A DNA stretch of 42,024 nt from Pararhodospirillum oryzae (GTDB taxonomy: Bacteria > Pseudomonadota > Alphaproteobacteria > Rhodospirillales > Rhodospirillaceae), in contig NZ_BJZO01000034.1 in the NCBI RefSeq assembly GCF_007992075.1, positions 1 through 42,024 on the forward strand. The letters are read 5' to 3'. Position numbers and translations under genes: made by a program. Under the pieces are notes generated by a model. It was not told where the DNA came from and ran no database searches. It saw nothing but the letters and a program-made list of their open reading frames with translations. Shown piece after piece: positions 29,419 through 38,321 of the stretch (positions within the stretch are counted from its first letter, which is position 1; each line of letters starts with the position of its first letter).

Positions 29419-29924
29419 GGCACCAAGTCCTTTTCCAACTCGATGAACGGCCCGGCCATCATCCCGTGGCTGCGGAAGAACAGCATCAAGGTGCGGGCGT
29501 CGCCTTCCTTCGAGACCATGGTGCGGACCTTGGTCACGCCTTCTCCACGGAAGCGGTCGCAAATGGCCTCGAACAAGGCGGTGCCAACCCCGTGCAGGCG
29601 CAAGGTGGGGTCGACGGTCAGGGCGAAAACCCATCCGCACGGCGGCGAGCCGAACTCCCAGGCGCGCACCTCGCCGATGATGAACCCCGCCAGCGTTTCG
29701 CCCGTGGTGGCCACCAGGAAGTGCCGGCCGACCTGTCCCTCGCCGTAGCGGTCGAACAGGTCGCGCCAGTAGTCCGATTTGAAAACGGTGGTGATTTCCG
29801 CGTCCAGGCGGGTGACCGCCTCGATATCGGCCGGGGTGGCCGGGCGGATCACCAGGGGTTGGGATCCCATGGCGGCCATGCCGCCAGCGGCGGGCGGAAC
29901 CCGCTTATGTCCAAATGTCTCCAC
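29415..29924 (-). CDS. GNAT-family N-acetyltransferase
   Basis: A 169-residue acetyltransferase of the GCN5-related family. The domain starts at PLVIRPATPADIEAVTRLD; GWVFALTVDPTLRLHGVGTALFEAI includes the acetyl-CoA pyrophosphate-binding RxxGxG motif (RLHGVG), and FRSHGMMAG closes the fold. The substrate could be a protein N-terminus, lysine or a small molecule. The start given is GTG at 29924 with GGAGCAAGG upstream; ATG at 29870, close to the domain start, is a possible alternative giving 151 residues. The stop overlaps the Rrf2 start (ATGA), an arrangement suggesting one regulon. Confidence 0.82.
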   Translation of the reverse strand: METFGHKRVPPAAGGMAAMGSQPLVIRPATPADIEAVTRLDAEITTVFKSDYWRDLFDRYGEGQVGRHFLVATTGETLAGFIIGEVRAWEFGSPPCGWVFALTVDPTLRLHGVGTALFEAICDRFRGEGVTKVRTMVSKEGDARTLMLFFRSHGMMAGPFIELEKDLVP

Positions 29925-30185
29925 GAATGCCTTGCTCCACGGTCACGCATGCGTCCTCCGGAAGGGAACGCGACACCGGCCAACCCGGGAATGGCCCCCG
30001 GCCGCGATGCGCGAACCGGACCTATGCGCGATCGCCCCCAGCCGGCGCGCGTGCGCGGGGGGGTGATTGGGTCGGGACGACGTGAGGTACACGCTTCCGG
30101 GCCCCTGGGTCAACCACCCTCGCGCCTTGGGGATGGGGGAATCGGCGCGAAAATGCCGGAAAGACCCGGCCGCCTCGCGTTGAAC

Positions 30186-33100
30186 TCATACTTCGCGCAC
30201 GCTGGTCAACCCCCGCAGGTCCCGAAGCGCGGCCAGGGTGGGGGCGCGCAGGGCAAACCCGTTGGCCAGCCGGATTTCCACCTCCTTGTCCCCCAGGTCG
30301 GCAACCAGCAAGACGGAGCGGTTGCCGGGGCCATCCTTGGCCAGGATCTCGCGCAGGGCGGGCAGGGGGTCGGCCGAACCCAGCGACACCTTGATGCGCC
30401 GCGACGCGCGCGACACCGCCTCGTCGAGGGATTCGACCCCTTGCAGGAGCAAGCGCACGTCCTCGCCTTCCAGGCGGGCGTCGGCGCGCACCAGAAGCGG
30501 CCGCCCGGCGTCCAGCGCCTCGCGCGAGATGGCCAGCACTTCCGAGAACATCATGCCCTCGCAGGTGCCGGTGGCGTCCGAGAGTTCCACGAAGGCATAG
30601 CGGTTGCCCGACTTGCCGATGCGTTCCTTGCGCGCGCCCGGGGTCACGGCCAGGCGCACCACGCCCGAGCCCGTGTTGCGCAGATGCCCGGCCAGCAGGG
30701 CCAGGGGGACCACGTCCAGGCGCTCCAGGGCGTCGCCGTACACGTCGAGCGGATGGGCCGACAGGTAAAAGCCGATGGCTTCGCGTTCGAAGGCCAGGGT
30801 TTCGGTGACCGACCACGGGGTCACGTCGGCCAGGGCCAGGGGGGGCGCCTGGGCGGGGCCGGCGCCGAACAGGCTGGACTGGGACGAGGCCCGTTCCTCG
30901 GCCGCCGCCTGGGCGTGGCGCAGCAGGCGTTCAACGTTGCCCATCAAGGTGGCGCGCTCGGGGTGCAGGCCATCAAGCGCCCCGGCCTTGATCAGGTTTT
31001 CCAAGAGCCGGCGGTTGACCAGCCGGGGGTCGATCCGGCGCACGAAGTCGGCCAGGTCGCGAAACGGGCCGTTCGCCACCCGCTCGTCGACCAGGGCCTG
31101 CATCGCGGCCTCGCCCACGTTGCGCACGGCCCCCAGGGCATAGCGCACCGCCCCGTTTTCCACCCCGAAGCGGGCTTCCGAGGCGTTGACGTCGGGGGGC
31201 AGCAAGGCAATCCCCAGCCGGCGCAGCTCCACCTTGAACGCCGCCAGCTTGTCGGTGTTGTGCATGTCGTAGGTCATGGTCGCGGCCATGAACTCGACCG
31301 GGTAGTTGGCCTTCAGGTAGGCGGTCTGGTAGGCGACCAGGGCATAGGCGGCGGCGTGCGACTTGTTGAAGCCATAGCCCGCGAACTTGGCGATCTGGTC
31401 GAAGACCTCGCTGGCCTTGGCCTCGGGCGTGCCCCGGGCGCTGGCCCCTTGCACGAAGATGGCGCGCTGCTGGTCCATCTCGGCTTGGATCTTCTTGCCC
31501 ATGGCCCGGCGCAGCAGGTCGGCGCCGCCCAGGGAATAGCCGGCCATGATCTGGGCGGCCTGCATCACCTGTTCCTGATAAATCAGGATGCCATAGGTTT
31601 CCTTCAGGATCGGCGCCAGGTCGGGGTGGAGGTAGGCCACCTCCTCCTCGCCGTTCTTGCGCCGGATGTAGCTGGGAATGTTGTCCATCGGCCCCGGGCG
31701 GTATAGGGCCACCACGGCGATGATGTCTTCCAGGGTATCGGGCTTCAGGCCGCGCAGCACGTCGCGCATGCCCGTGCTTTCAAGCTGGAACACCCCGCTG
31801 GTTTCGCCCCGGCCGAGCATGGCGTAGGTGGGCCGGTCATCGAGCGGGATGGCCGACAGATCCATGGGCACGCCGCCTTTTTCCAGAAGGCGCACCGCCA
31901 TGGCCAGCACGGTGAGGGTTTTCAGGCCCAGGAAGTCGAACTTCACCAGCCCGGCCTGTTCCACCCACTTCATGTTGAACTGGGTCACCGGCATGTCGGA
32001 ATGGGGATCGCGGTAAACCGGCACCAGCTCGTCCAGGGGCCGGTCGGCGATGACCACGCCGGCGGCGTGGGTGGAAGCGTGGGAGTACAGGCCTTCCAGC
32101 GCCAGCCCGATGGACAGCAGGCGCGCGACCGCCGGGTCCTCGTCGCGCAGGGCCTGCAACTGGGGTTCGGCCTCGATCGCCTGGGGAAGCGTGACGGGGT
32201 TGGCCGGGTTGTTGGGGACCAGCTTGCAAATCCGGTCCACGTAGCCCAGCGGCATTTGCAAGACCCGCCCGACCGAGCGCAGCACGGCGCGTGCTTGCAG
32301 TTTCCCGAAGGTGATGATCTGGGCCACCCGGTCGGCGCCGTATTCGCGCTGAACGTAGCGGATGACCTCTTCGCGGCGGTCCTGGCAGAAGTCCACGTCG
32401 AAGTCGGGCATGGAAACGCGTTCGGGGTTCAAGAACCGCTCGAACAGCAAGCTGAAGCGCAAGGGGTCCAGGTCGGTGATGGTCAGCGCCCACGCGACCA
32501 CCGAGCCCGCGCCCGATCCACGCCCGGGCCCCACCGGGATGTCGTGCTCCTTGCCCCACTGGATGAAGTCGGCCACGATCAGGAAGTAGCCGGGGAACCC
32601 CATTTTAACGATGATGTCCAGCTCGTAAGCCAGCCGCTCGCGATAGGGCTTGGCGCGGGCCTCGCGGTCGGCCTCGCTCATGCCCTCGGTGAACACGCCC
32701 TTCCACAAGCGCCGCTCCAGCCCCTCGGTGGCCATGGCGCGCAAGGCATCGGCCTCGCTGCGCCCCTTGACCGCCGGCGAGTGGGGCAGGATTGGCTTGC
32801 GCTTTTCGATCATCACCGCGCAGCGCCGGGCGATGACCAGGGTATTGTCCACCGCCTCGGGCAGATCGGCGAACAGGGCGCGCATCTCGGCGGCGCTCTT
32901 GAAATAGTGCTCGGGCGTCAGGTGGCGGCGCTTGGGGTCTTCCAGGACCGTTTTTTGCGCCATGCAGATCAGAACGTCGTGGGCCTCGAACTCGTCGCGG
33001 GTGGCGAAATAAGGTTCGTTGGTCGCGACCAGGGGCACGTCCAGGGCATGGGCGAGGTCGATCAGAAGGGGCTCGATACGGTCTTCGTCGGGCACGCCGT

Positions 33101-33698
33101 GGCGCTGGATTTCCACGTACACCCGGTCGCCGAAATGGGCCTTGTGGCGTTCCAGCATGGCCCGTGCCGCGTCCGTGCGTCCGGTGCGCAGCAAGCGGCC
33201 CAAGGGCCCGCCGGTGCCACCGGTAAGCAAGATCAGGCCTTCGTTCAGGGCCTCGATATCGCCCAGGCGGACTTGCGGAAGCTCGCCGCCATCGGTTTCC
33301 AGGAAGGCCTTGGAGACGATCTTGTACAGGTGGGCAAGGCCGGTGGCGTCCTTGGCCAGCAACACCACCTGGTCGGGATCGGGAGCCCTGGTCTCGCGCG
33401 CCGCGCCGAAGCCGCCCTCGCGCGGGTCCTCGTTGCGCACCGCGATCTGGCAGCCAATGATCGGCTGCACGCCCGCGTCGGCGGCGCTGACCGAGAACTC
33501 CAGGCCGCCAAACAGGTTGCCGGTATCGGCGATCGCCACCGCCGGCATGGCGTGCTTGGCGCACAGCTTGACCAGTGCCTTGACCTGGATCGCGCCTTCG
33601 GACATCGACAAGGCCGTGTGCACGCGCAGGTGCACGAACCCGCCAAAGGGGGGGGCGTCGGCAACGGAAGAAGAAGGGGAGGGGGCTGGGTCGCTCAT
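30186..33698 (-). CDS. dnaE: DNA polymerase III alpha subunit DnaE
   Basis: The replicative polymerase, 1170 residues. The N-terminal PHP domain begins FVHLRVHTALSMSEG, with Arg where active PHP domains have the second His, as in E. coli DnaE. The polymerase core shows GPGRGSGAGSVVAW and the catalytic aspartates in MPDFDVDF near residue 430. Then come YRPGPMDNIPSYIRRK, NKSHAAAYALVAYQTAYLKANYP, a helix-hairpin-helix region and an OB fold. Length and order are those of the main DnaE1 rather than the shorter error-prone DnaE2/ImuC. ATG at 33698 gives a normal N-terminus. Divergent from the AEC gene over a 169-bp region with an 8-bp repeat array. Confidence 0.95.
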   Translation of the reverse strand: MSDPAPSPSSSVADAPPFGGFVHLRVHTALSMSEGAIQVKALVKLCAKHAMPAVAIADTGNLFGGLEFSVSAADAGVQPIIGCQIAVRNEDPREGGFGAARETRAPDPDQVVLLAKDATGLAHLYKIVSKAFLETDGGELPQVRLGDIEALNEGLILLTGGTGGPLGRLLRTGRTDAARAMLERHKAHFGDRVYVEIQRHGVPDEDRIEPLLIDLAHALDVPLVATNEPYFATRDEFEAHDVLICMAQKTVLEDPKRRHLTPEHYFKSAAEMRALFADLPEAVDNTLVIARRCAVMIEKRKPILPHSPAVKGRSEADALRAMATEGLERRLWKGVFTEGMSEADREARAKPYRERLAYELDIIVKMGFPGYFLIVADFIQWGKEHDIPVGPGRGSGAGSVVAWALTITDLDPLRFSLLFERFLNPERVSMPDFDVDFCQDRREEVIRYVQREYGADRVAQIITFGKLQARAVLRSVGRVLQMPLGYVDRICKLVPNNPANPVTLPQAIEAEPQLQALRDEDPAVARLLSIGLALEGLYSHASTHAAGVVIADRPLDELVPVYRDPHSDMPVTQFNMKWVEQAGLVKFDFLGLKTLTVLAMAVRLLEKGGVPMDLSAIPLDDRPTYAMLGRGETSGVFQLESTGMRDVLRGLKPDTLEDIIAVVALYRPGPMDNIPSYIRRKNGEEEVAYLHPDLAPILKETYGILIYQEQVMQAAQIMAGYSLGGADLLRRAMGKKIQAEMDQQRAIFVQGASARGTPEAKASEVFDQIAKFAGYGFNKSHAAAYALVAYQTAYLKANYPVEFMAATMTYDMHNTDKLAAFKVELRRLGIALLPPDVNASEARFGVENGAVRYALGAVRNVGEAAMQALVDERVANGPFRDLADFVRRIDPRLVNRRLLENLIKAGALDGLHPERATLMGNVERLLRHAQAAAEERASSQSSLFGAGPAQAPPLALADVTPWSVTETLAFEREAIGFYLSAHPLDVYGDALERLDVVPLALLAGHLRNTGSGVVRLAVTPGARKERIGKSGNRYAFVELSDATGTCEGMMFSEVLAISREALDAGRPLLVRADARLEGEDVRLLLQGVESLDEAVSRASRRIKVSLGSADPLPALREILAKDGPGNRSVLLVADLGDKEVEIRLANGFALRAPTLAALRDLRGLTSVREV

Positions 33699-33770
33699 GC
33701 CTTGATCCTGCCACAGCCCGCTTGCAGCGTCAGCCGGAATAGGGACCCTTGCGGTCCCCGCCGTTCCTTC

Positions 33771-33850
33771 CCTGCCTCCCTGCCTCCCTGCCTCCCTGCC
33801 TCCCTCCTTCCCTTCCTCCCTCCTTCCCTTCCTCCCTCCCTCCCTCCCTG
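33771..33850. repeat. Ten-unit 8-bp polypyrimidine tandem array
   Basis: Phase-locked octamers from 33771: four copies of CCTGCCTC (33771-33802), then CCTCCTTC and CCTTCCTC alternating twice (33803-33834), then CCTCCCTC and CCTCCCTG. The strand is almost purely pyrimidine, so it could form triplex DNA and slip in replication. It ends 17 bp before the AEC start codon and lies within the dnaE-AEC divergent promoter region. Confidence 0.85.
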
Positions 33851-33867
33851 CCATACGGATTCCCGGC

Positions 33868-34794
33868 ATGAGCGACACCCTGGGCGCCATTCTTCCCGTT
33901 TTTCTGGTCATCGTGCTGGGCTTCGTGCTGCGCCGGGGGCGCTGGGTGCCGGACAGCTTCTGGATTCCGGCCGAGAACCTCACCTATTGGGTGACGTTTC
34001 CCGCCTTGCTGGTCCTCAACCTGGCCCAAGCCGACCTCGCGGGCCTGCCGTGGGGGGCGTTGATGACCATCGAGGCCGGAGCCGTCGTCGTTGTCGCGGC
34101 CGGCCTCGTGCTCTGGCGTTTCGGGGGGGCGCGCGCGGCCGGGGTTTCGGATGCCACCTTCACCAGCGCCTTCCAGGGCGCCATCCGGCCCAACACCTAC
34201 ATCGGGCTGGCCTGTGCCGGGGCTTTGTTCGGCGCCCCGGGCATTACCTTGACCGCGTTGTGCCTGGCCGTGGTCGTGCCCTTGGTCAACCTTTTGTCGG
34301 TCGCGGCCCTGGTGCGCTGGGGAACGGGGCAGGGGGGGGGCCGCGCCCTGCTGCGGGGCATCCTCACCAACCCCTTGATTCTGGGCTGCCTGGTGGGGGG
34401 CCTGATGAACGCGAGCGGCCTGGGCGCGCCTCCGGTTCTGGGGCCCTTCTTGCAGATCCTGGGCAGCGCGGCCTTGCCCCTGGGCCTGCTCGCGGTCGGA
34501 GCCGGCCTGTCGGCGGCGGGCCTGGCCGGCGCCGGGCCGGCCGTGGCCGCGTCCACCCTGGCCAAGCTGGTGATCACGCCCGCGCTGGTGTTCGCGGGGG
34601 CGGCCGTGGCCGGCCTGGACCCGGTGGTGCGCGCCGTGGCCGTGCTGTATGCCGCCTTGCCCTGCTCGGCGTCGTCCTACGTGCTGGCGCGGCGCATGGG
34701 CGGCGACGCCCCGGCCATGGCCGCCCTGATCACCGCCCAGACCCTGGCCTCGGCCCTGACCTTGCCCGTGATCGTGGCCCTGGTCGCGCCCTGA
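33868..34794 (+). CDS. AEC-family transporter (auxin efflux carrier type)
   Basis: A 308-residue integral membrane protein with about ten hydrophobic spans in two halves, of the bile/auxin efflux-carrier superfamily. Features include the N-terminal LPVFLVIVLGFVLRRGRWV, the ENLTYWVTFPALLVLNLA region, FQGAIRPNTYIGLA and the C-terminal PCSASSYVLARRMGG motif typical of bacterial AEC permeases. Members export or import small carboxylates; the substrate is unknown. The ATG at 33868 is not preceded by a Shine-Dalgarno sequence: the upstream bases are the pyrimidine repeat array, which may limit translation. Confidence 0.85.
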   Translation: MSDTLGAILPVFLVIVLGFVLRRGRWVPDSFWIPAENLTYWVTFPALLVLNLAQADLAGLPWGALMTIEAGAVVVVAAGLVLWRFGGARAAGVSDATFTSAFQGAIRPNTYIGLACAGALFGAPGITLTALCLAVVVPLVNLLSVAALVRWGTGQGGGRALLRGILTNPLILGCLVGGLMNASGLGAPPVLGPFLQILGSAALPLGLLAVGAGLSAAGLAGAGPAVAASTLAKLVITPALVFAGAAVAGLDPVVRAVAVLYAALPCSASSYVLARRMGGDAPAMAALITAQTLASALTLPVIVALVAP

Positions 34795-34895
34795 TTCCAA
34801 CCGTCCCCAATGCCCCCGGGCCGGCGCGGGTCTTGCACCGCAACCGCGCTGGTCTACACTGAGCGCCCCTGTCCAGAAGCCCGGAGACGTGGCGC

Positions 34896-37800
34896 ATGCG
34901 CACACTGCTGGTTGGAACGCTGCTGGGACTCGTCCTTCTGGTTCTGGGGATTCTGATTCTCCCCTCGTTCATCGACTGGAACCAGTACCGCGACCGGCTG
35001 GCGGCCGAGGTCCAGGACATCACCGGGCGTGCCTTGACCATCGACGGCGACCTGTCGCTGCGCCTTCTGCCCTCGCCGGCGCTGGCGGCGCAGCGCGTGC
35101 GGCTGGCCAACGACCCCCTGGGCTCCGAGCCGGTCATGATGACCATGGAGGCGGTGCGCATCCGGGTCGCCTTGCCGCCCTTGCTGTCCGGGCGGCTGGT
35201 GGCGAGCGCGGTCGAGATCATCCATCCCGACATCCTGGTGGAACGCCTGGCGGACGGGCGGTCCAACTGGGATGTGCAGGCCGGGCGGAGCGGATCGGGC
35301 TCGGCCGGGGGACCCTTGCCTCCGCCCAACGGGGCGGGATACGCAAGCGGGGCTGGCGCCCTGGCCGTGGCGCTCGAAAACGTGCACATCATCGGGGGGC
35401 GCGTGCGCCTCAAGGACGGCGACGCGACCGCGCCCCGAACCCTGGAGGATATCGATCTCGCCCTGACCGCCGCCAGCCTGAACGGGCCGTTCGCGCTGCG
35501 TGGCGCGTTCACCACCCAGGGGCTGCCGTGGTCGATCGGAGCCACGGTGGGAGCGCTGGGGCCGGATGTCGCGACTCCGGTCAACGTGGACCTGGGGTTG
35601 CTGGGCACCAACGGGAAGCTGGCGCTCAACGCCTTGCTGACCGGGCCCGCCGGGGCCCAGTCCCTGCGTGGCGGGGTGTCCTTGGACCTGGATAACACCG
35701 CTGCCGTTCTCTCCCACGGGGCGGCCTTGCTGGGCACGCCGCTGGCGCCGTTGCCCCCGGCGCTGGACGGGGCCTTGTCGGCGCAAGGACGCCTGACCCT
35801 GAGCGACGGGTCGGCGGCCCTTGAGGACATGACCGTGCGCGTGGGCGGGTCCGAGATCACCGGGCGCCTGGATCTGGACTGGGAGGACGCCACGCCCCGG
35901 CTCGGGGCCGTGCTGGCCGCGCCGCGCCTGGATCTGGAGGCATGGCGGCCGGTGCCCCGCCCGGTTTCCTCCCCGGAGTCCCCTGTTTCTTCTCTTTTTT
36001 CTTCCGCCCCCCCTCCCTCGTCGCCCTTCACCTTGCCAAGCGGCCTTGATGTAACCTTGGACCTCACCGCCGACGCCTTGAACCTGGACGGAGGGCTGTT
36101 GCGCGACCTGCGCTTGAATGCTCTTCTCAGTGCCGGCGAGCTGACCCTTTCCCAGCTTTCCGTGCGCCTGCCCGGAGCCTCCGACCTGTCGGCGCACGGC
36201 TTTGTCCAGGCCCGCGAGGGAATGCCCTGGATCGATATCTCCGGTTCGCTGTCGGCCAGCAACGTGCGGGCGCTGATGGAATGGCTGCGGGTGTCGCCCG
36301 GCGACGTGCCCGGCGACCGGCTGCGCGCCCTGGTGGTCCACGCCAACCTGACCGGATCCCCCCAGCAGATGCGCGTGACCGGCCTGGACGCCACCCTCGA
36401 CGCCACCCGGGTGAAGGGTGCGCTGGTGGTGCGTCCGGGGCCGCGTCTGGGCCTGGGGCTGACCGCCGTGGCCGACAGCCTGAACCTGGATGCCTACCGT
36501 CCGGCCGGTGCCGGTCCCACCCTGGGCGACGTGATGGCGGCGCTGGCCGGGTTGAAGGGCGTGGACGCCAACGTGGACTTGAGGGTGGATGCCCTGACCA
36601 CCCACGGCGAGGGACTGGAAGGGGTCGGCCTGCGCGGTTCGCTGGTGCAAGGGCTCCTGACCATCGAGGACGGCGGGTTCACCCGGGGCGTGGGCGGCAG
36701 TCGGGTGAGCCTGAAGGGGGGGGTGTCGGATTTCGGCCCCCGGCCGGTTTTCCATGCCTTCAACACCCGGCTCGCGGTGCCCGATCCGGCCCTGGCCTTT
36801 CATGTGCTGGGGGTCAGCCTGCCCTTTGCCCTGCCGCCGGGGCCGCTGGACCTGGACGTGACCCTGGACGGTCCCTTCAACGACCTGGGCGTGGAGGGGC
36901 GGGCGCGGCTGGCCGATGTCGATGTGGGGGCAAGCGGCGCCCTGGGCAATCTGGCGGGGGGCTGGCCCGACCTCGACCTGGGGCTGGATCTCGCGCATCC
37001 CGACTGGATCGCCCTGGTGCGTCTGGCCCGGCCCGATTACCGTCCGCGCGGCGCCCCGGGCCCGGCGCGGGTGCAGGCCCAGCTGCGCGGCGGCTTCCTC
37101 AAGGGGTTGACCCTCGACGATATCGACGTCGCGGTGGGGGGGGCGCACGTGACCGGAACCATGGGCCTGAGCGTGCTTGCCTTGCATCCGCGCTTGAATG
37201 CCACGCTGAATCTGGGCGATCTGGTTCTGGATCCCTTCCTGCCCGTCACGCGGGCCGCCGGGCTGGCGCCCGGGGGCGGGGTCCGGTGGGCGGGGAGCCT
37301 GGGACCCGCGCCGCGTCCGGGGAGCGTGCTTCCGGTCGCGGCGGAGCAGGACGGCGGCCGGGACCTGGCCACAGGCCCGTGGTCGGCCACGCCGTTCGAT
37401 CTGCGCCTGCTGGGGCTGTTCAACGCGAGCGTGACGGTTAACGCCGCCTCGTTGACCTGGAAGACCGTGCGCCTGCAAGACGCCCGCCTGGACGCCACCT
37501 TGGAAGACGGGGTGCTGGGCGTTTCACGCCTGGAAGCCGGTGTGCTGGGCGGACGCCTGGAAGGCTCGGCGCGGCTCGACAGCCGGGGCATTCCGGCCTG
37601 GTCCCTGACCCTGGCCGGCCAGCGCCTTGACCTTGCCACTCTCCCCGGTGCCGGGGGCACGGCCGGTGCTGGGAGCACTGCCGGTGCCGGAAGCACTGCC
37701 GGTGCGGCGGGCACGGCCGAGGCGCAGGTGGATCTGGTGGCCGAGGGGGCGTCGCCCCGCGCCCTGGTCGCGGCGTTGACCGGCAAGGGGTCCATTGATC

Positions 37801-38279
37801 TCAAAGGCCTGGTGCTGGCCCCCGGCGCCCTGGCCCGCTCCCCCCTCGCCGGGGTGGCCGAGCTGCTGGGGGGGCTCGATCAGTCGCTGGGGGGCAGGGC
37901 GGACGGGGGGACCGATCTTTCCGCCCGGTTTACTCTCAAGCAAGGCGTGCTGGCCTTCGATCCCCTTTCCCTGGCCGCCCCCGCCTACAAGGGCAGCCTG
38001 AAGGGGAACGCCGATCTGGCCACCTGGCGCCTGGCGGCGGCCGGACAGGTCAGCGTGGACCGCGCCCACCGCCCCAAGGGCCTGCGCCTGCCCGATCCGC
38101 TGCCCGTGGCCCTGGTCGGCTCCCTCGACGCCCCGGTCTTGCGGGTGGGCACCACCACCGTGACCCCGCCGGCGGCGGCCTCCAGAGGAAACGAAGCGTG
38201 GTCCGGGGAGCCCGAGCCCCCCCGGGCCGCGCCCACCGGTCCGCGCCCCGAGGTGGAAACCCTGCCGCCCCCCGGGTGA
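34896..38279 (+). CDS. AsmA-family protein
   Basis: A 1127-residue inner-membrane-anchored periplasmic protein of the AsmA/TamB-like superfamily. One N-terminal span (LLVGTLLGLVLLVLGILILP) is followed by the AsmA signature IDWNQYRDRLAAEVQDITGRALTI (in part), then long beta-strand repeats with many DLDL/GLDLD patterns. The C-terminal AsmA_2-like part reads GKGSIDLKGLVLAPG, then SPLAGVAELLGGLDQSL and GNADLATWRLAAAGQV. Low-complexity linkers occur near residues 350-375 (Pro/Ser) and 918-941 (Gly-Ala-Gly repeats). AsmA proteins are thought to bridge phospholipid movement to the outer membrane. ATG at 34896 follows CGGAGAC. Length matches alphaproteobacterial AsmA members of about 1100 residues. 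Confidence 0.87.
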   Translation: MRTLLVGTLLGLVLLVLGILILPSFIDWNQYRDRLAAEVQDITGRALTIDGDLSLRLLPSPALAAQRVRLANDPLGSEPVMMTMEAVRIRVALPPLLSGRLVASAVEIIHPDILVERLADGRSNWDVQAGRSGSGSAGGPLPPPNGAGYASGAGALAVALENVHIIGGRVRLKDGDATAPRTLEDIDLALTAASLNGPFALRGAFTTQGLPWSIGATVGALGPDVATPVNVDLGLLGTNGKLALNALLTGPAGAQSLRGGVSLDLDNTAAVLSHGAALLGTPLAPLPPALDGALSAQGRLTLSDGSAALEDMTVRVGGSEITGRLDLDWEDATPRLGAVLAAPRLDLEAWRPVPRPVSSPESPVSSLFSSAPPPSSPFTLPSGLDVTLDLTADALNLDGGLLRDLRLNALLSAGELTLSQLSVRLPGASDLSAHGFVQAREGMPWIDISGSLSASNVRALMEWLRVSPGDVPGDRLRALVVHANLTGSPQQMRVTGLDATLDATRVKGALVVRPGPRLGLGLTAVADSLNLDAYRPAGAGPTLGDVMAALAGLKGVDANVDLRVDALTTHGEGLEGVGLRGSLVQGLLTIEDGGFTRGVGGSRVSLKGGVSDFGPRPVFHAFNTRLAVPDPALAFHVLGVSLPFALPPGPLDLDVTLDGPFNDLGVEGRARLADVDVGASGALGNLAGGWPDLDLGLDLAHPDWIALVRLARPDYRPRGAPGPARVQAQLRGGFLKGLTLDDIDVAVGGAHVTGTMGLSVLALHPRLNATLNLGDLVLDPFLPVTRAAGLAPGGGVRWAGSLGPAPRPGSVLPVAAEQDGGRDLATGPWSATPFDLRLLGLFNASVTVNAASLTWKTVRLQDARLDATLEDGVLGVSRLEAGVLGGRLEGSARLDSRGIPAWSLTLAGQRLDLATLPGAGGTAGAGSTAGAGSTAGAAGTAEAQVDLVAEGASPRALVAALTGKGSIDLKGLVLAPGALARSPLAGVAELLGGLDQSLGGRADGGTDLSARFTLKQGVLAFDPLSLAAPAYKGSLKGNADLATWRLAAAGQVSVDRAHRPKGLRLPDPLPVALVGSLDAPVLRVGTTTVTPPAAASRGNEAWSGEPEPPRAAPTGPRPEVETLPPPG
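37647..37718 (+). repeat. Four in-frame 18-bp repeats inside the AsmA-family gene
   Basis: Units at 37647-37664, 37665-37682, 37683-37700 and 37701-37718 each encode GA(G/A)(G/S)TA. Each can form a small GTGC/GCAC hairpin. Being a multiple of three, copy-number changes would only lengthen or shorten a flexible linker. Confidence 0.8.
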
Positions 38280-38302
38280 CAGGTGACGGGTGACAGGTGA
38301 CG
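38275..38302. repeat. Four heptamer repeats covering the AsmA-family stop codon
   Basis: GGTGAC(A/G) repeats four times without gaps (38275-38302). The gene stop TGA at 38277 is in the first unit. Because seven is not a multiple of three, the following units place TGA in the other two frames, so any read-through or frameshift ends at once. It lies in the 42-bp gap to the convergent glucokinase gene. Confidence 0.8.
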
Positions 38303-38321
38303 GGGCGGGCGGCCGGACCCT

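Noticed and set aside
32001-34862. A 953-codon plus-strand frame opposite dnaE and running into the AEC gene
   Set aside because: It crosses the pyrimidine repeat array and covers two well-supported genes in the wrong frame; long shadow frames are normal at this G+C content.
34854-37478. An 874-codon minus-strand frame opposite the AsmA-family gene
   Set aside because: Composition is Gln/Gly/His/Arg-rich without domain structure, while the opposite strand has a signal anchor and AsmA patterns.
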